Below the pieces are notes generated by a model, which ran no database searches, was not told the origin of the DNA, and saw only the letters and a list, made by a program, of their open reading frames with translations. DNA of 64,000 bases from DAOLOF01 sp964463605 (GTDB lineage Bacteria; Patescibacteriota; Microgenomatia; UBA1400; PJMF01). Where the stretch lies: NCBI GenBank assembly GCA_964463605.1, contig CAYXBZ010000001.1, forward strand, positions 7,842-71,841, in the 5' to 3' direction. The position numbers were made by a program, and so were the translations under genes. Of the stretch, positions 18,601-28,719 are shown one piece after another; the stretch's first letter is position 1, and every line of letters starts with the position of its first letter.

Positions 18601-19587
18601 CTATTTCTTCAATCCGCTCGGCCTCATTGGTGAGGGCGAGTGATCCGTTTTTTCTCTCTTTTGCTTTGATCTGTCAGGTTGATCGCTCTTTGTTTCTTTG
18701 GGCTTTGTCACACTTGGTTGAGAAAAGATCGCGGTTGATTTGCTTGTCTGAATAGAATCGTCACTTTTCTCATTTTGTTGCGCTTGCCCCAACTCTCGAG
18801 CTCTCTCAACTTGACTACTCTTTCCAGAGCTAGCAGACTGCGAAAGTGATCCGCCAAATGCCCCCGCCTTTCTTCTGGCACCAGATCTCAACAAACTTGC
18901 AACCGCCTCGAAAGTGTTGGCATCAGCTTTAAGATCAACAAAATTGTTGGTTTGATACTGAATTCCAGCCAAGAGATTAGTGGCCACCTCAGAAGACAAG
19001 GTGAGTTTGGCCTGCTCCAGCAGCTTGAAAGTCGTCTCGCAATACGAGCTAAATCCCAAAACGTCCAAGTGGCTACTTTGAAAAGTTGGATGAGTCTCGT
19101 TCAAAGAGATGGTGTTTGCACCCTGATACAACTCCTCGTAACCAAGATAAAGTTGATCAAGCTCGTCAAGATTCGTTACTCCAAATAACACGATCAAGTC
19201 GGCATCGGCTCCTGCGTAATCTACTTGGAGTGAGTCTTTGTTAAGAGGATTCTGGCCTCTTTTTGGCTTAATGGTGAGATAAAATTTATTTGTTTCTTCA
19301 TCGAGATGATAGCTCACGTTGTCAACAGCTTGCTCATTATAATCAAAGCCAATTACCAAGTTATTGGCGCCGATTTCCGTTTTGAGATAGTCCAACCCCG
19401 CGATGGTTGGATTAACCAACTTTTTCACACCCAGCAGTTGAGACTTCTTTCCCCCATCCAACAACGAGAGGTTGAGGCTGGCTGCTGCCAACTGTTGGTC
19501 AAAAGTGGGTTGATCAGGTAAGATGATCAAAACCACCTCAGATTGTTGCAAATAATTGGCTGATGGGGAAATATCTGATGGGTTCAT
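18601..19587 (-). CDS. DHH/NrnA-like phosphoesterase-fold protein, probably degenerate
   Basis: 328 residues. The N-terminal part has the layout of DHH-family phosphoesterases (VVLIILPDQPTFDQQLAAASLNLSLL, DLIVLFGVTNLDEL, LSSEVATNLLAGIQYQTNNF), but the DHH triad itself is missing and the first Asp-rich loop reads PDQPTFDQ, so catalytic activity is doubtful. The C-terminal ~90 residues are Ser/Lys/Gln-rich and disordered. It lies on the strand opposite to the secretion genes. Assignment rests on pattern recall and is tentative. Confidence 0.55.
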   Translation of the reverse strand: MNPSDISPSANYLQQSEVVLIILPDQPTFDQQLAAASLNLSLLDGGKKSQLLGVKKLVNPTIAGLDYLKTEIGANNLVIGFDYNEQAVDNVSYHLDEETNKFYLTIKPKRGQNPLNKDSLQVDYAGADADLIVLFGVTNLDELDQLYLGYEELYQGANTISLNETHPTFQSSHLDVLGFSSYCETTFKLLEQAKLTLSSEVATNLLAGIQYQTNNFVDLKADANTFEAVASLLRSGARRKAGAFGGSLSQSASSGKSSQVERARELGQAQQNEKSDDSIQTSKSTAIFSQPSVTKPKETKSDQPDRSKQKREKTDHSPSPMRPSGLKK

Positions 19588-19746
19588 GGTGATTGTTTGG
19601 AGTCAAAAAAATTAATAATGCTTTTTAGCTAGGCAGGGGCTCAAAGTAAGTCTATTCACATCAGTATAAACAAAACTATGTCAATTGAAAAGACAGAGTA
19701 AATGTAGAATTGCAAAAGAACTAGAGAAATATTATAAAAACCTCTC

Positions 19747-19774
19747 TTGATCTTGGCGAAAAAATAAATAGAAT
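19747..19774 (+). promoter_or_regulatory. promoter of the VirB6-like gene
   Basis: -35 TTGATC (19747-19752), 16-base spacer, -10 TAGAAT (19769-19774); the GTG start follows 10 bases later, implying a leader of only a few bases. Confidence 0.5.
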
Positions 19775-19784
19775 AAGAGTATCT

Positions 19785-21572
19785 GTGAAAAAAAAGAAGT
19801 CCTCTCAATTTTTTAGAATTGTTGCAGCAATAGTTGTGTTGTCGTTATTTTTTTTCTCTTTAACAAGCGGCTCGTCTGTATTGGCAGATGAAAAAGATCC
19901 CAACTACAGCTCTGGCGAAAAATCAAGAGCGGTTAAAGAATCACTCAACCTTACTCCCAAATCATACAGCGACTCCAGAGAGGAATTTGAGGAAGCGGTT
20001 ATGTCAGGCGTAACCGAGGGAAAAACCAACCTGAAAAGCCAAACCAGCGTTATTGCTCAAACTTTACAAGAGCAAGTGGTAACTCAAATACTTGGACCTG
20101 TTAGTGACGATTCAGACACAGGAGCTTACTTTGGTCCCGGGGCAGCAGTTTTGGTTGCTAACTTGATTGATGGTATGTACGACGCTCCTGCTGCATCCAC
20201 TGACAGATATGTCGCCCACCTGCTTGAGTCAGCCAAAATCATACCCACCGCCCAAGCTCAAGGAATTGGCTTCTCCTCCCTGGATCCGGTGATGACGCTG
20301 TGGTCGGCAATGCGCAATGTGGCCTACTTCTTTTTTGTGATAATCGTATTGGTCATAGGTTTTATGATCATGTTTAGGCACAAAATTGACGGTCAGACCG
20401 TGATTTCTGTACAACAAGCCATCCCCAATATTATTGTGGCCATGATTTTTGTCACTTTTTCTTATGCAATTGGCGGCTTGCTGATCGACGCCATGTATCT
20501 GATGCTCTTTTTTATAGTTGGAATTTTTGGAGCAAGTGAGGGATTAATCACAAATAATATTTTTGGTATCGGAGCTGATTTTATTAGCCGAGGCTTTAGA
20601 ACCACTAACGAAGCCGTCTTGGCAATACTAAATGTTCAGCAAAGAAGCAGTCTAGGATCATTTTTAGTTGAGGGGCTGAGCGGATTAACGGTTGGTCTTG
20701 CGGTGGCAATTGCGCTCCTGTTTGGAATTGTGAAGCTATTTATTGAACTTCTCAAAAGCTACATCAGTATTATTTTGCTGATCGCCTTTTCCCCCATTAT
20801 TTTAATGACGGGAGCAATTCCCGGCCAAAACTCATTTGGGTCATGGATAAAAAATCTTGTTGGTAATCTCGTTGCCTTTCCAGTTGTGTTGCTAATACTA
20901 GTAACCGCCGACACCATTGCAAATTCTGCAGGCGAAGCCGGTGGATTTGTGCCACCATTTTTATTGGGTCACGGATTAGGTCGAGGATCGGCCATGACAG
21001 CCCTGGTGGGTTTGGGAATGCTTCTGGCAACACCAGAGATAATTAAGAAGGCAAAAGAGGCCATGGGAGCCAAAGAAGGAGTAATGGGTGAGCTGGCTGG
21101 GGCCGCGTGGGGAAGGTTTAAGGAGGGAGCCAGCGCGGGAAAGAAGGGTGCAATGATGCCAGTAGATGGTGCTTTAAGAGGAGCAAATGCTCTCATAGGT
21201 GGAGGCATCGCTGCCAAGGGAATGAGTGAGAGGTTGAGAGATCAGCCAAGTGGTATTAGAAAGCTGGGCACTGTAGCTGGAGGTCTAGTGGGTGGTGTAT
21301 CGGGAGGAATTACCAAAGCACCAACTAAAACCGCAATGAGGCTTCTAAGCGGAGAGTCAGAGTTAGCTCAGAGGTTGATAGCAACAGAGGGTTTGGATTT
21401 TATTAGAAGAATCTTTTCAGGCATCGGTTCTAAGGCGGCTGCTGGAGGAGATTCCAAACTACAAGCAGCTGCTAACGAACCGGTAAGGGTAAAAGCATCG
21501 GACAAAGATAGACTAACACGCAAAAACCTGAAAGAAGACAAATCAACGCCACGAGATCAAGGAGTGTTCTAG
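19785..21572 (+). CDS. VirB6/TrbL-like polytopic membrane protein
   Basis: 595 residues. Signal or first membrane segment (RIVAAIVVLSLFFFSL), an external stretch, then about six membrane helices between residues ~172 and ~415 (AYFFFVIIVLVIGFMIMF, IIVAMIFVTFSYAIGGLLI, TVGLAVAIALLFGIVKLF, YISIILLIAFSPIILMTGAI and others) and a cytoplasmic Gly/Lys-rich tail. The helix pattern with the FSP and GWxKNL-like (GSWIKNL) element is that of VirB6/TrbL inner-membrane channel subunits. GTG start. Its neighbours (VirB4, PrgI, TrbC-like) support the role. Confidence 0.78.
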   Translation: MKKKKSSQFFRIVAAIVVLSLFFFSLTSGSSVLADEKDPNYSSGEKSRAVKESLNLTPKSYSDSREEFEEAVMSGVTEGKTNLKSQTSVIAQTLQEQVVTQILGPVSDDSDTGAYFGPGAAVLVANLIDGMYDAPAASTDRYVAHLLESAKIIPTAQAQGIGFSSLDPVMTLWSAMRNVAYFFFVIIVLVIGFMIMFRHKIDGQTVISVQQAIPNIIVAMIFVTFSYAIGGLLIDAMYLMLFFIVGIFGASEGLITNNIFGIGADFISRGFRTTNEAVLAILNVQQRSSLGSFLVEGLSGLTVGLAVAIALLFGIVKLFIELLKSYISIILLIAFSPIILMTGAIPGQNSFGSWIKNLVGNLVAFPVVLLILVTADTIANSAGEAGGFVPPFLLGHGLGRGSAMTALVGLGMLLATPEIIKKAKEAMGAKEGVMGELAGAAWGRFKEGASAGKKGAMMPVDGALRGANALIGGGIAAKGMSERLRDQPSGIRKLGTVAGGLVGGVSGGITKAPTKTAMRLLSGESELAQRLIATEGLDFIRRIFSGIGSKAAAGGDSKLQAAANEPVRVKASDKDRLTRKNLKEDKSTPRDQGVF

Positions 21573-21635
21573 AAACAAGCCAACCAAGATGGGTGTGATA
21601 AGATTTAGTATATAGCGCTTAAAAAGCAGTTTGTA

Positions 21636-24557
21636 CTACCTCGCACCTTTCCCGGCAGCGATTATTGTCTCCTCCGCCACTTCCGCCATCTTCTTAAGCA
21701 CCATCCAAAGCTGCTCTCTTACTATTGTTTGTCTTAAAAAGTTCTCATCCTCCGGAGATAGAAATTGCTCATTTGTACCAACCTCTGTTCCGGAAATTTC
21801 TGGACTGATTGATATTTCTGCTAATTCGTGCAAAATATCAGTAGCTGTGCGAGAGTCGACCATATCCTTGGCCATTGCATAGCCTAAGGCGTGCCCAATA
21901 AACATGACTCGAAACTTTCTCATTGCAACAACCCTCTGTTCTTTAGTAGCACTCCTATTGGAGAGGAAAAAAGGCCAACAATACCCAATGTCTTTTATAA
22001 AGTTCCTTACAAATTCATTACGAGTCTTATCCTGAGAAAGCTGGCCAACCAAAGAATCAACACTCATATAAAGAGTGTTTAAAACAAAATTGCCAATGTC
22101 AGACCCAAGTGCTTTGCAGTAACTCTCCCATGCATTTGTCTGTTTAAGCTCCAGCATGCGATTGAACAAACCCTCATAATAAACCTGTTGACCAAAATCT
22201 TCGTGCCTATAGTCAATAAAAACGTAGTCCATCCCTGTCATAGTTCTACCATTACTAAACTTGCCTACCTCCAAGTAGTCAAGAAATGTTGGAAAAAGCG
22301 GAGAATAAGTTGAATAGCACTCGCCCTGATGCTCTACTGGTTCTTTTATTGGTGTTTGGTAAGACAATCCATAGGGAAACCACACGTCGTAGTTATTTCT
22401 CCCCACAAGCTTTCTACCCGCAGCATCCACGGCAACGTTTCCACGTGAGTCCAAACTCCCCCCAGAACCTTCTGTTGTGTATTTGGAAGGAATAATCTCC
22501 CTTATTTCTGATCTCCAATTAATCGTACGCGGATCCTCTAAGCTATTTCCCTCAACATCTCTAAATTCACTTAAAATCATTGGAAGAGCTGGGACTCCAG
22601 TAAACTGAGCTTTTCTAACATAGTTTCTTTGGTAATTGTGAAGTTTGAATACTTTTTGCCAGTCGCTCGAAATGCCCTGACCCTCAATTGGGTCTAACCA
22701 GCTTTGACCTTGAATAATCGCAAACCACATATTCACCCCCACCCGAATGGCTTGGGGAGTTACGTCTTGAAACTCTGGTTCCTCTGATATAGCCTCAATT
22801 GCCTGTCCCATGCTATTATGAATATTCCTAGCACTAAGAATAGCCATGTCTCCGCTAGCTTCCGTTCTTATTTCAAGTGGTTGCTGTTTTCCGATCGCTC
22901 GGTCCATCCTTCTCATCACATCACCCACAGCTGAAACTACAAGATCTACATCCATATCAACCTCACCAGTTCGAGCGCTTATTAATCTAGCGCGTCGTCT
23001 TTTAAGTGGTCCATTTAGTTCGGGAGAGCTGAATAAAATTTTGTGAATATTCCCAACATCGCATAGTGCTGGTAAGTCATCCCATGGAAAATCTTTAAAC
23101 TTTGCTGCCGATCTCCTCATAACCTCCTTTGCCTTTAAATAGAAGCGGGCGGCACTGAGCCTAGCGCTTACCTCAGTCTTGATTCTACTGTGGTATGCTG
23201 CGTCATCCGTCCACTCCCCCAACTCCTCCCAATAGCCATCGTTTCCGATTTCAGCTATAAATTCTTCCGCTGGATGTCCGCTCAACCCCTCATCCTCGTA
23301 CTGAATAAGCGTCTGCATAATTCTTTTGATCTTTGTTTCATATTCTGAGGCAAGATCCTCCCTACTTCTCCCATCTCGTTCTTCTTTTAGCTTCTTAACT
23401 GATTTACCCGCTATCAAATCCCTTCTTTCTTGAATTAGTTTGTCTCTAAAGTTCTTAAGTTCTCGCAACGCCTCCTCAAATTCCTTTATCTGAAAGTTGT
23501 TCCACACCATTGAGTTAGTTGCTGTGTGCAAGTTAAGCTCTGCTTCTTTAAATAGGCTGTTAGCTTGAAAAATTAATTGTAGAAGGTAAGTAATTAACTC
23601 TTGCTCCCCCTCAACGAAGATTTCATCTTTTAAGTCAAAATCGTCTCCAAGCTGCTTGAGTTTAAATTTAAGCAACCTCAGAGATTCGTGGAAGTCTCGA
23701 TTATCTGGTGACGCTCTTTCTGCCTCCTTACCATCGCGCCCATCATCTCCATTATCATCTCCGCCATCAGTAACTGCTTCGCCAGTCGCCCCCCCTGAGT
23801 CAGCCTCTGCGCCCTCGCCCCCCCTCACTTTATCTGAGGGCTCCAATTGTTCCGAATCATTCTCACCCACCTTTTCTTTAGACCTGCTCAAGACACCCTC
23901 AGCCTTTTTAAGAAAGTTTTTTGTAGCTTCTAGCCGCCTGCTCAAATCGTGAGCTTTGTGCAAACTCTCCGCATCTCGCCTGAGCGCCTCTCTGTTTCTT
24001 ATTACAAAACCCCTCAACATTTCCGTGATCTTGTCCACACGCTCCATGTCTAAAGCAAGGGCTTTTCTAGACATAGGCAAATCAGAGTCGGGTGAATAGA
24101 GTTCTTCCAAAGAGGAAAACAGGACTTCAATGCTGTCTAAGGTTAATTCTTGGTGCTGAGCATCTTCATTGGGATTGTCCTTCTCAACTCTTTTTGATTG
24201 AGAGGTGGACTCAAGATGAGCGTTTAACTTGTTGACAAGCTCTCTCAATTTTGTCGCTGAAGATAAGATGCGTTTTTGAGCCCGTGTTGTTTCGGGAGAA
24301 TCTTCGCCTGAGGTATTCAGCTCCCTCGCAAATTGCAATAAATCATCCCTGAGAGAATTGAGATCCTCTAGGTCTGACTCCAGTTGAGTTCGGGGCATGT
24401 CCATCCCAGACAAAGAGCTAAGATCTTTATACTTGTCCTGCAGCGACCTGAGCCTGTCAATAGTGTCTTGAAGATTGTTCTGACCAACACCCTCAGTTTC
24501 ATCCCTATTAGCTATTGGCTCGGCAGGACCCTCTCCTGGATTTATAAACTCTGCCAT
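21636..24557 (-). CDS. large cytoplasmic coiled-coil protein of unknown function
   Basis: 973 residues from the ATG at 24557. No signal peptide or membrane span. The N-terminal half is helical and charged, with predicted coiled coil (DRLRSLQDKYKDLSSL region onward) and a very acidic Gly/Asp linker near residues 240-290; the C-terminal half looks globular, with many Trp/Tyr and segments such as WLDPIEGQGISSDWQKVF and GMDYVFIDYRHEDFGQQVYYEG. I recognise no family. It sits opposite to the secretion genes, divergent from the M23 gene, with a TATAAT (24568-24573, minus strand) 10 bases before the ATG. May serve the secretion system as a substrate, chaperone or effector. Confidence 0.7.
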   Translation of the reverse strand: MAEFINPGEGPAEPIANRDETEGVGQNNLQDTIDRLRSLQDKYKDLSSLSGMDMPRTQLESDLEDLNSLRDDLLQFARELNTSGEDSPETTRAQKRILSSATKLRELVNKLNAHLESTSQSKRVEKDNPNEDAQHQELTLDSIEVLFSSLEELYSPDSDLPMSRKALALDMERVDKITEMLRGFVIRNREALRRDAESLHKAHDLSRRLEATKNFLKKAEGVLSRSKEKVGENDSEQLEPSDKVRGGEGAEADSGGATGEAVTDGGDDNGDDGRDGKEAERASPDNRDFHESLRLLKFKLKQLGDDFDLKDEIFVEGEQELITYLLQLIFQANSLFKEAELNLHTATNSMVWNNFQIKEFEEALRELKNFRDKLIQERRDLIAGKSVKKLKEERDGRSREDLASEYETKIKRIMQTLIQYEDEGLSGHPAEEFIAEIGNDGYWEELGEWTDDAAYHSRIKTEVSARLSAARFYLKAKEVMRRSAAKFKDFPWDDLPALCDVGNIHKILFSSPELNGPLKRRRARLISARTGEVDMDVDLVVSAVGDVMRRMDRAIGKQQPLEIRTEASGDMAILSARNIHNSMGQAIEAISEEPEFQDVTPQAIRVGVNMWFAIIQGQSWLDPIEGQGISSDWQKVFKLHNYQRNYVRKAQFTGVPALPMILSEFRDVEGNSLEDPRTINWRSEIREIIPSKYTTEGSGGSLDSRGNVAVDAAGRKLVGRNNYDVWFPYGLSYQTPIKEPVEHQGECYSTYSPLFPTFLDYLEVGKFSNGRTMTGMDYVFIDYRHEDFGQQVYYEGLFNRMLELKQTNAWESYCKALGSDIGNFVLNTLYMSVDSLVGQLSQDKTRNEFVRNFIKDIGYCWPFFLSNRSATKEQRVVAMRKFRVMFIGHALGYAMAKDMVDSRTATDILHELAEISISPEISGTEVGTNEQFLSPEDENFLRQTIVREQLWMVLKKMAEVAEETIIAAGKGAR

Positions 24558-24567
24558 AATATGCTTT

Positions 24568-24573
24568 ATTATA
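24568..24573 (-). promoter_or_regulatory. -10 element for the coiled-coil gene
   Basis: Perfect TATAAT on the minus strand, 10 bases before the ATG at 24557, giving a leader of about 4 bases. The -35 match is poor. Confidence 0.5.
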
Positions 24574-24779
24574 ATCCAAAAAGCGACAAATGTCTTGAGC
24601 TTGAATTGACTCCTGTGACCCAATGAAAGCCAATCATCTGCCGATATCTCTTTCGCGCCCCAAAACCAAGTGCTAGAGTTCGCTTGCAAACTTGGGTCAA
24701 GAACACGCGGAGTTTAAAACCCTCCAACCACTACTCACTGTAGTAAAAAAAGACCAAGTAGTCCCCTCCTTTTTTCCGC

Positions 24780-24785
24780 TATAAT
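24780..24785 (+). promoter_or_regulatory. -10 element, leaderless-type
   Basis: Perfect TATAAT ending 6 bases before the ATG at 24792; the expected transcription start coincides with the A of the ATG. Confidence 0.55.
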
Positions 24786-24791
24786 AGCCTT

Positions 24792-27700
24792 ATGGCAAAT
24801 CTTGGCTCTTCGCCCCGTACCCTCAAGGTCCTGGATCGCTCTACCCTAATTAGAGATAATCCTCTTAGCAGCATCCAGGCTCTCCTTGAGCAAATTGCCA
24901 GCCACAACTTTGATAACAAACAGCAACGCTTTCCAGGACAACACATCTGGAGTCCGTCTAACCAAAATCAGTTTGTGGTTGCGCTTTCTGAAGACATTAT
25001 TTTAGACCACTATGAAGCTGGCGCCCCTGTGTTTAACGAGGTTTTATTCGTCAGCGATTTCTTCTCAATCCTCAATGACATTGACGACTATCTGCAAGAT
25101 GAATTGAAGCGTGCAGTCAGAGCCATTGACGCCAATGTTGAGGATGCAAATCTCAAGAATGCTGCTAAGGATGAGCTTGGGGTAGTTTTAACAAATCTGG
25201 AAAAGCTTACCTCCGGCAACAGAGCTAGGGTTAATCGCTGGCAAAACGGCATCATTGATTCAGCAAGAGAAATTAGGCTTTTTAAGTCTATTGAGAAGCA
25301 GCAGTTCCAACCCATTGTTTCTCTGGCGCAGTCGCTGGCCGGAGTTGTTCAAGAGTTTGGTGGCTGGCTAAGCAAATATTCCAATGTTATTGATTATGAA
25401 TCCCAGCTAGAGGGGAGTCAGGAAGATGATCAAACAAAACCACCTCTAACTCAAACCTCAACCTCACCAGCGACAGCTCCCGAGCTAGAGAGAGTCGATC
25501 CAGACCAAGGCGAGTTAGAGCAAGAACAAACCCAGCCCAAACCCGATCCAACCCCACCGCCCAATCCCTCTGAATTCAATTCTGCTCTAGCTAATTTTTC
25601 ACAATCTTTCTCACAAGTAGTCCTAAACAATCTTCTGGCAGCCTACACTCTTGATGAAGATAGTAACGCCCTGGCAGGGTTTGCTGATTTATCGCCCGAA
25701 CTGCAGAACGAATTAAGAAGACAGCTAGCCCCGCAAATCGAGAATATCATTCTTTCACTTAGTCAAAGCGAGCTTGAGGCACTGCTTCACGGGGGCCCAG
25801 ACTCGTCTGCAGTTAGACTTAAAGTCTTTAGAAAAGCTCACAGTTTTGCTATTGGCTATCCACCGCTAAGATTGTTGCTTCAGCAGGCGATTAATGAGTC
25901 TCATGCCTCGCTTAGTCAAAACCAGCCAGACAAAAAAGACAAGTTGGCAGAAAAAGTTAAAGAAACAAGTCATGAAGAGGCTCAAAAGAATCTGGGGGTG
26001 ATCGCCTCAGACGACGCTCCAGGCTTCGACCAAGGTCAGACAAATAATCTCAAGGCTCTTCTTTCTTTTTCATCGCTGTCACCAGAACAAGTTCGCCAGG
26101 AGTTTAGATTACAACTTGAGCAGTTAGTTGGCAGTCAGGCTGACTCCACTGCTTTGGGTTTGGCTCAAACTAACTTTGAGTCAACCATCACCAGCCTGAT
26201 CATTTCGGATCCCATTCTTACCCCCAAATTCATTGATTACCTTGACTATCCAAAGATTAGAGCCTTTCTTGGAGATATCATTTCAAGCCAAACTTACCAA
26301 GAACACAAAAACGAAATTCACGCCCTTTTAAAACAGTATTGGATGGTACTAAGAGCCGAGCTCAATCAGACTCACCCTGCTTTAGGAAATCTGACGGAAC
26401 TGTCTCCACACCAGGTTAGGTTAAATGATGAGGAAGTTAACGATCGAATGCATCGAGCTTCCCTAATAAGAACCGAAGTTGTTGGTAGATTTGATCAAAA
26501 CAAGGCAGATGTTATTAAGGCAGCTGTTGGCGAAGGGGTAGGCAGTCCCGAAAATGCAGAGGGGGCCGATCATACCAAACGCCTAAAAGAACACTTTCTC
26601 AAAACCACCGACGTAGCGCAACGCCGCAGATATTTAGAAACGGTGGGACTTGGTGAAATGGTTGGTGGCCTTGACAAAAAAACCGACGGTTCAGACACAG
26701 TTAGACAGGAATACGAGCTTTCGATTAACGAGTTTAATCGTATCTTGCAGGAAACTCAGCAAGAGTTTGATTATTTTTTGTTTGTTGAACAAGAGCTTAG
26801 GTTTCAACAGCAACAAGCGGTTCAAACTTACATCATTGCCCAAGCAGCCCAGCAAGCAGCCAGACAGCAGTTTGCCGCTATCGCCCTCCAGGCTCAATAC
26901 CTAGAAATATTGGGAGGTTCGCATTTTCTTGTTCCTAGAGAAGAGTATGCCTACCAACTTCCTGGACGAGACAGCCTAACTCAAATTCCCTACTACCCAC
27001 AGTCAACCAGTGACATGATTGCGATGTCTCAAGGCCTGGGAGACGGGGGTGGTGGAGATAATCCAAGAGGTGCAATCGATCAGCAAAAAATGGCCATGTT
27101 GGAAGGTTTGGCAGAAATGGGAGTCGATGCCGCTCTTAATTATGCCACTGGAGGTGGATACCAGGCCATTCCCAAACCGCTGCGGGACATGCTCAATAAA
27201 ATTGTTGTTAAAGAGTCCCTTAAAAAAATTAGAACAATACTTAAGGCTCTAAAGATAGCGGCGGCGGCGGCCATGGCAGTGTTGGCAGCGCTAGTTAAGC
27301 TCGCCCATACCGCAATAACTGCAGGAGGAGCTCTGGGCGGAGCCTTAGTAGGAGGTGGAGTTGGGTTTGTAATAGGTGGTCCAATCGGCGGCCTAATCGG
27401 AACAGCTCTGGGTGGCCTTGCCGGCTTGTTTGGTGGAAAAGGAGCCGCAAACAGAGTTCTCTCCACTACCGCAGCTGACTCGGCCCGAGCGGGAGCCAGA
27501 AATGTGAGTGCTGCCGCTGAAGGATTGGGTGATGCAGCCAAACAACAAGCCTCCTTAACCGGCACCGGCGCTGAGGCAGCCGCACTTGAATCAACCGTTG
27601 GAGCTAATGTTGCTGCCCAGGTAGCCGGATATGCTGTGGCTGGCATGGGTGCTATGGCTGCCACCACATTATTGGTAATGACCGCATTTCAGTCAGCTTT

Positions 27701-28682
27701 TTTGATAGATCCTCCCCTGTCGCCACAAGAGCTTGATCGGATGGGAATCTCTCAGTACGTAAATATAAAGAAGGAAGCTAGAATCATCAATGAAGACTCC
27801 GGGTGCGCTGGAACGAGGAGATGCGAAAATCCAAACTTTCCCGTATTGGTTCAATACACCATCACCATTGAGCCAAAAAACAACTATATCCTTGAAATTA
27901 TTTTTATAGAGGATGATGCCAAAACTCTTTACAACAAAGATGCCTACTCTTCTCTAGCCGATGTTCCTTCAACCCCCCCACATAATGAGATTTATTTAAG
28001 TAGCGATGATGACCCAATCATTCTTAACCCCGTTGATGACGATCCCAGCAACGATCGACACACAATCGTATACGAGAAAGAGTATGGATCAGACTACAAC
28101 CACGCCCTTATTAGAAATGCTGCAACTACAAAATTTATCTATTCAAAAGATGGCTCGCAAGGAACAGATGAGGCCAGAAGCTCTACCTCTGTAGCTTTGG
28201 GAGAAGCTCCCCAAGAGCTACTTTGTTGGCCCAACGATGGATACATCACCTCAGTTCCATTCAGAGGAATTAAATCTCACATCACAACAGATGCTTACGA
28301 CATTGCTACAGGCAGAAAAGTAGTTCCAGCCTATGCTCCAGCCGATGGGAGACTGTGTGGCGGCGGATTTGGCAACAATCCGAGCGTTGGTTATGGATAT
28401 CACGTAACTCTTAGCACCTCAATTTTAGGCGAGGATTATCTTTTTGTTTTAGGACACTTAGACGAGCCATCTTTTTTAGTCCCAATAAACGGAGATTGTG
28501 TTGAAGTTAATCGGGGAGATCGTATCGGCAACGTTGGAAACACAGGTAACTCCGACGGCCATCATATGCATCTGGAAAAAAGAAGGGAGTCTGGAAGCCT
28601 TTCATTAACCGAACTACTAACAGGTGACACCGCGATACTAAATTACGGTCAAACAATCTATTCGTGCGCTTCTGAACAATAA
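24792..28682 (+). CDS. giant secretion-locus protein with C-terminal M23-type peptidase domain
   Basis: 1296 residues. A long N-terminal helical, Gln/Glu-rich region (about 1-800) precedes an Ala/Gly-rich membrane stretch (about 815-885, with GGxxG runs such as GGPIGGLIGTALGGLAGLFGG), a second hydrophobic span (about 935-965), and an external C-terminal part ending in a LytM/M23 domain (about 1150-1290) with SHITTDAYD, GHL and the HxH motif in HHMHLE. M23 enzymes are zinc endopeptidases cutting peptidoglycan cross-bridges. The large N-terminal part would be cytoplasmic. Likely links the secretion channel to wall opening. Confidence 0.8.
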   Translation: MANLGSSPRTLKVLDRSTLIRDNPLSSIQALLEQIASHNFDNKQQRFPGQHIWSPSNQNQFVVALSEDIILDHYEAGAPVFNEVLFVSDFFSILNDIDDYLQDELKRAVRAIDANVEDANLKNAAKDELGVVLTNLEKLTSGNRARVNRWQNGIIDSAREIRLFKSIEKQQFQPIVSLAQSLAGVVQEFGGWLSKYSNVIDYESQLEGSQEDDQTKPPLTQTSTSPATAPELERVDPDQGELEQEQTQPKPDPTPPPNPSEFNSALANFSQSFSQVVLNNLLAAYTLDEDSNALAGFADLSPELQNELRRQLAPQIENIILSLSQSELEALLHGGPDSSAVRLKVFRKAHSFAIGYPPLRLLLQQAINESHASLSQNQPDKKDKLAEKVKETSHEEAQKNLGVIASDDAPGFDQGQTNNLKALLSFSSLSPEQVRQEFRLQLEQLVGSQADSTALGLAQTNFESTITSLIISDPILTPKFIDYLDYPKIRAFLGDIISSQTYQEHKNEIHALLKQYWMVLRAELNQTHPALGNLTELSPHQVRLNDEEVNDRMHRASLIRTEVVGRFDQNKADVIKAAVGEGVGSPENAEGADHTKRLKEHFLKTTDVAQRRRYLETVGLGEMVGGLDKKTDGSDTVRQEYELSINEFNRILQETQQEFDYFLFVEQELRFQQQQAVQTYIIAQAAQQAARQQFAAIALQAQYLEILGGSHFLVPREEYAYQLPGRDSLTQIPYYPQSTSDMIAMSQGLGDGGGGDNPRGAIDQQKMAMLEGLAEMGVDAALNYATGGGYQAIPKPLRDMLNKIVVKESLKKIRTILKALKIAAAAAMAVLAALVKLAHTAITAGGALGGALVGGGVGFVIGGPIGGLIGTALGGLAGLFGGKGAANRVLSTTAADSARAGARNVSAAAEGLGDAAKQQASLTGTGAEAAALESTVGANVAAQVAGYAVAGMGAMAATTLLVMTAFQSAFLIDPPLSPQELDRMGISQYVNIKKEARIINEDSGCAGTRRCENPNFPVLVQYTITIEPKNNYILEIIFIEDDAKTLYNKDAYSSLADVPSTPPHNEIYLSSDDDPIILNPVDDDPSNDRHTIVYEKEYGSDYNHALIRNAATTKFIYSKDGSQGTDEARSSTSVALGEAPQELLCWPNDGYITSVPFRGIKSHITTDAYDIATGRKVVPAYAPADGRLCGGGFGNNPSVGYGYHVTLSTSILGEDYLFVLGHLDEPSFLVPINGDCVEVNRGDRIGNVGNTGNSDGHHMHLEKRRESGSLSLTELLTGDTAILNYGQTIYSCASEQ

Positions 28683-28719
28683 ATAGCTGAAGTGTAACAA
28701 TTATTGAAACATTCAACCA

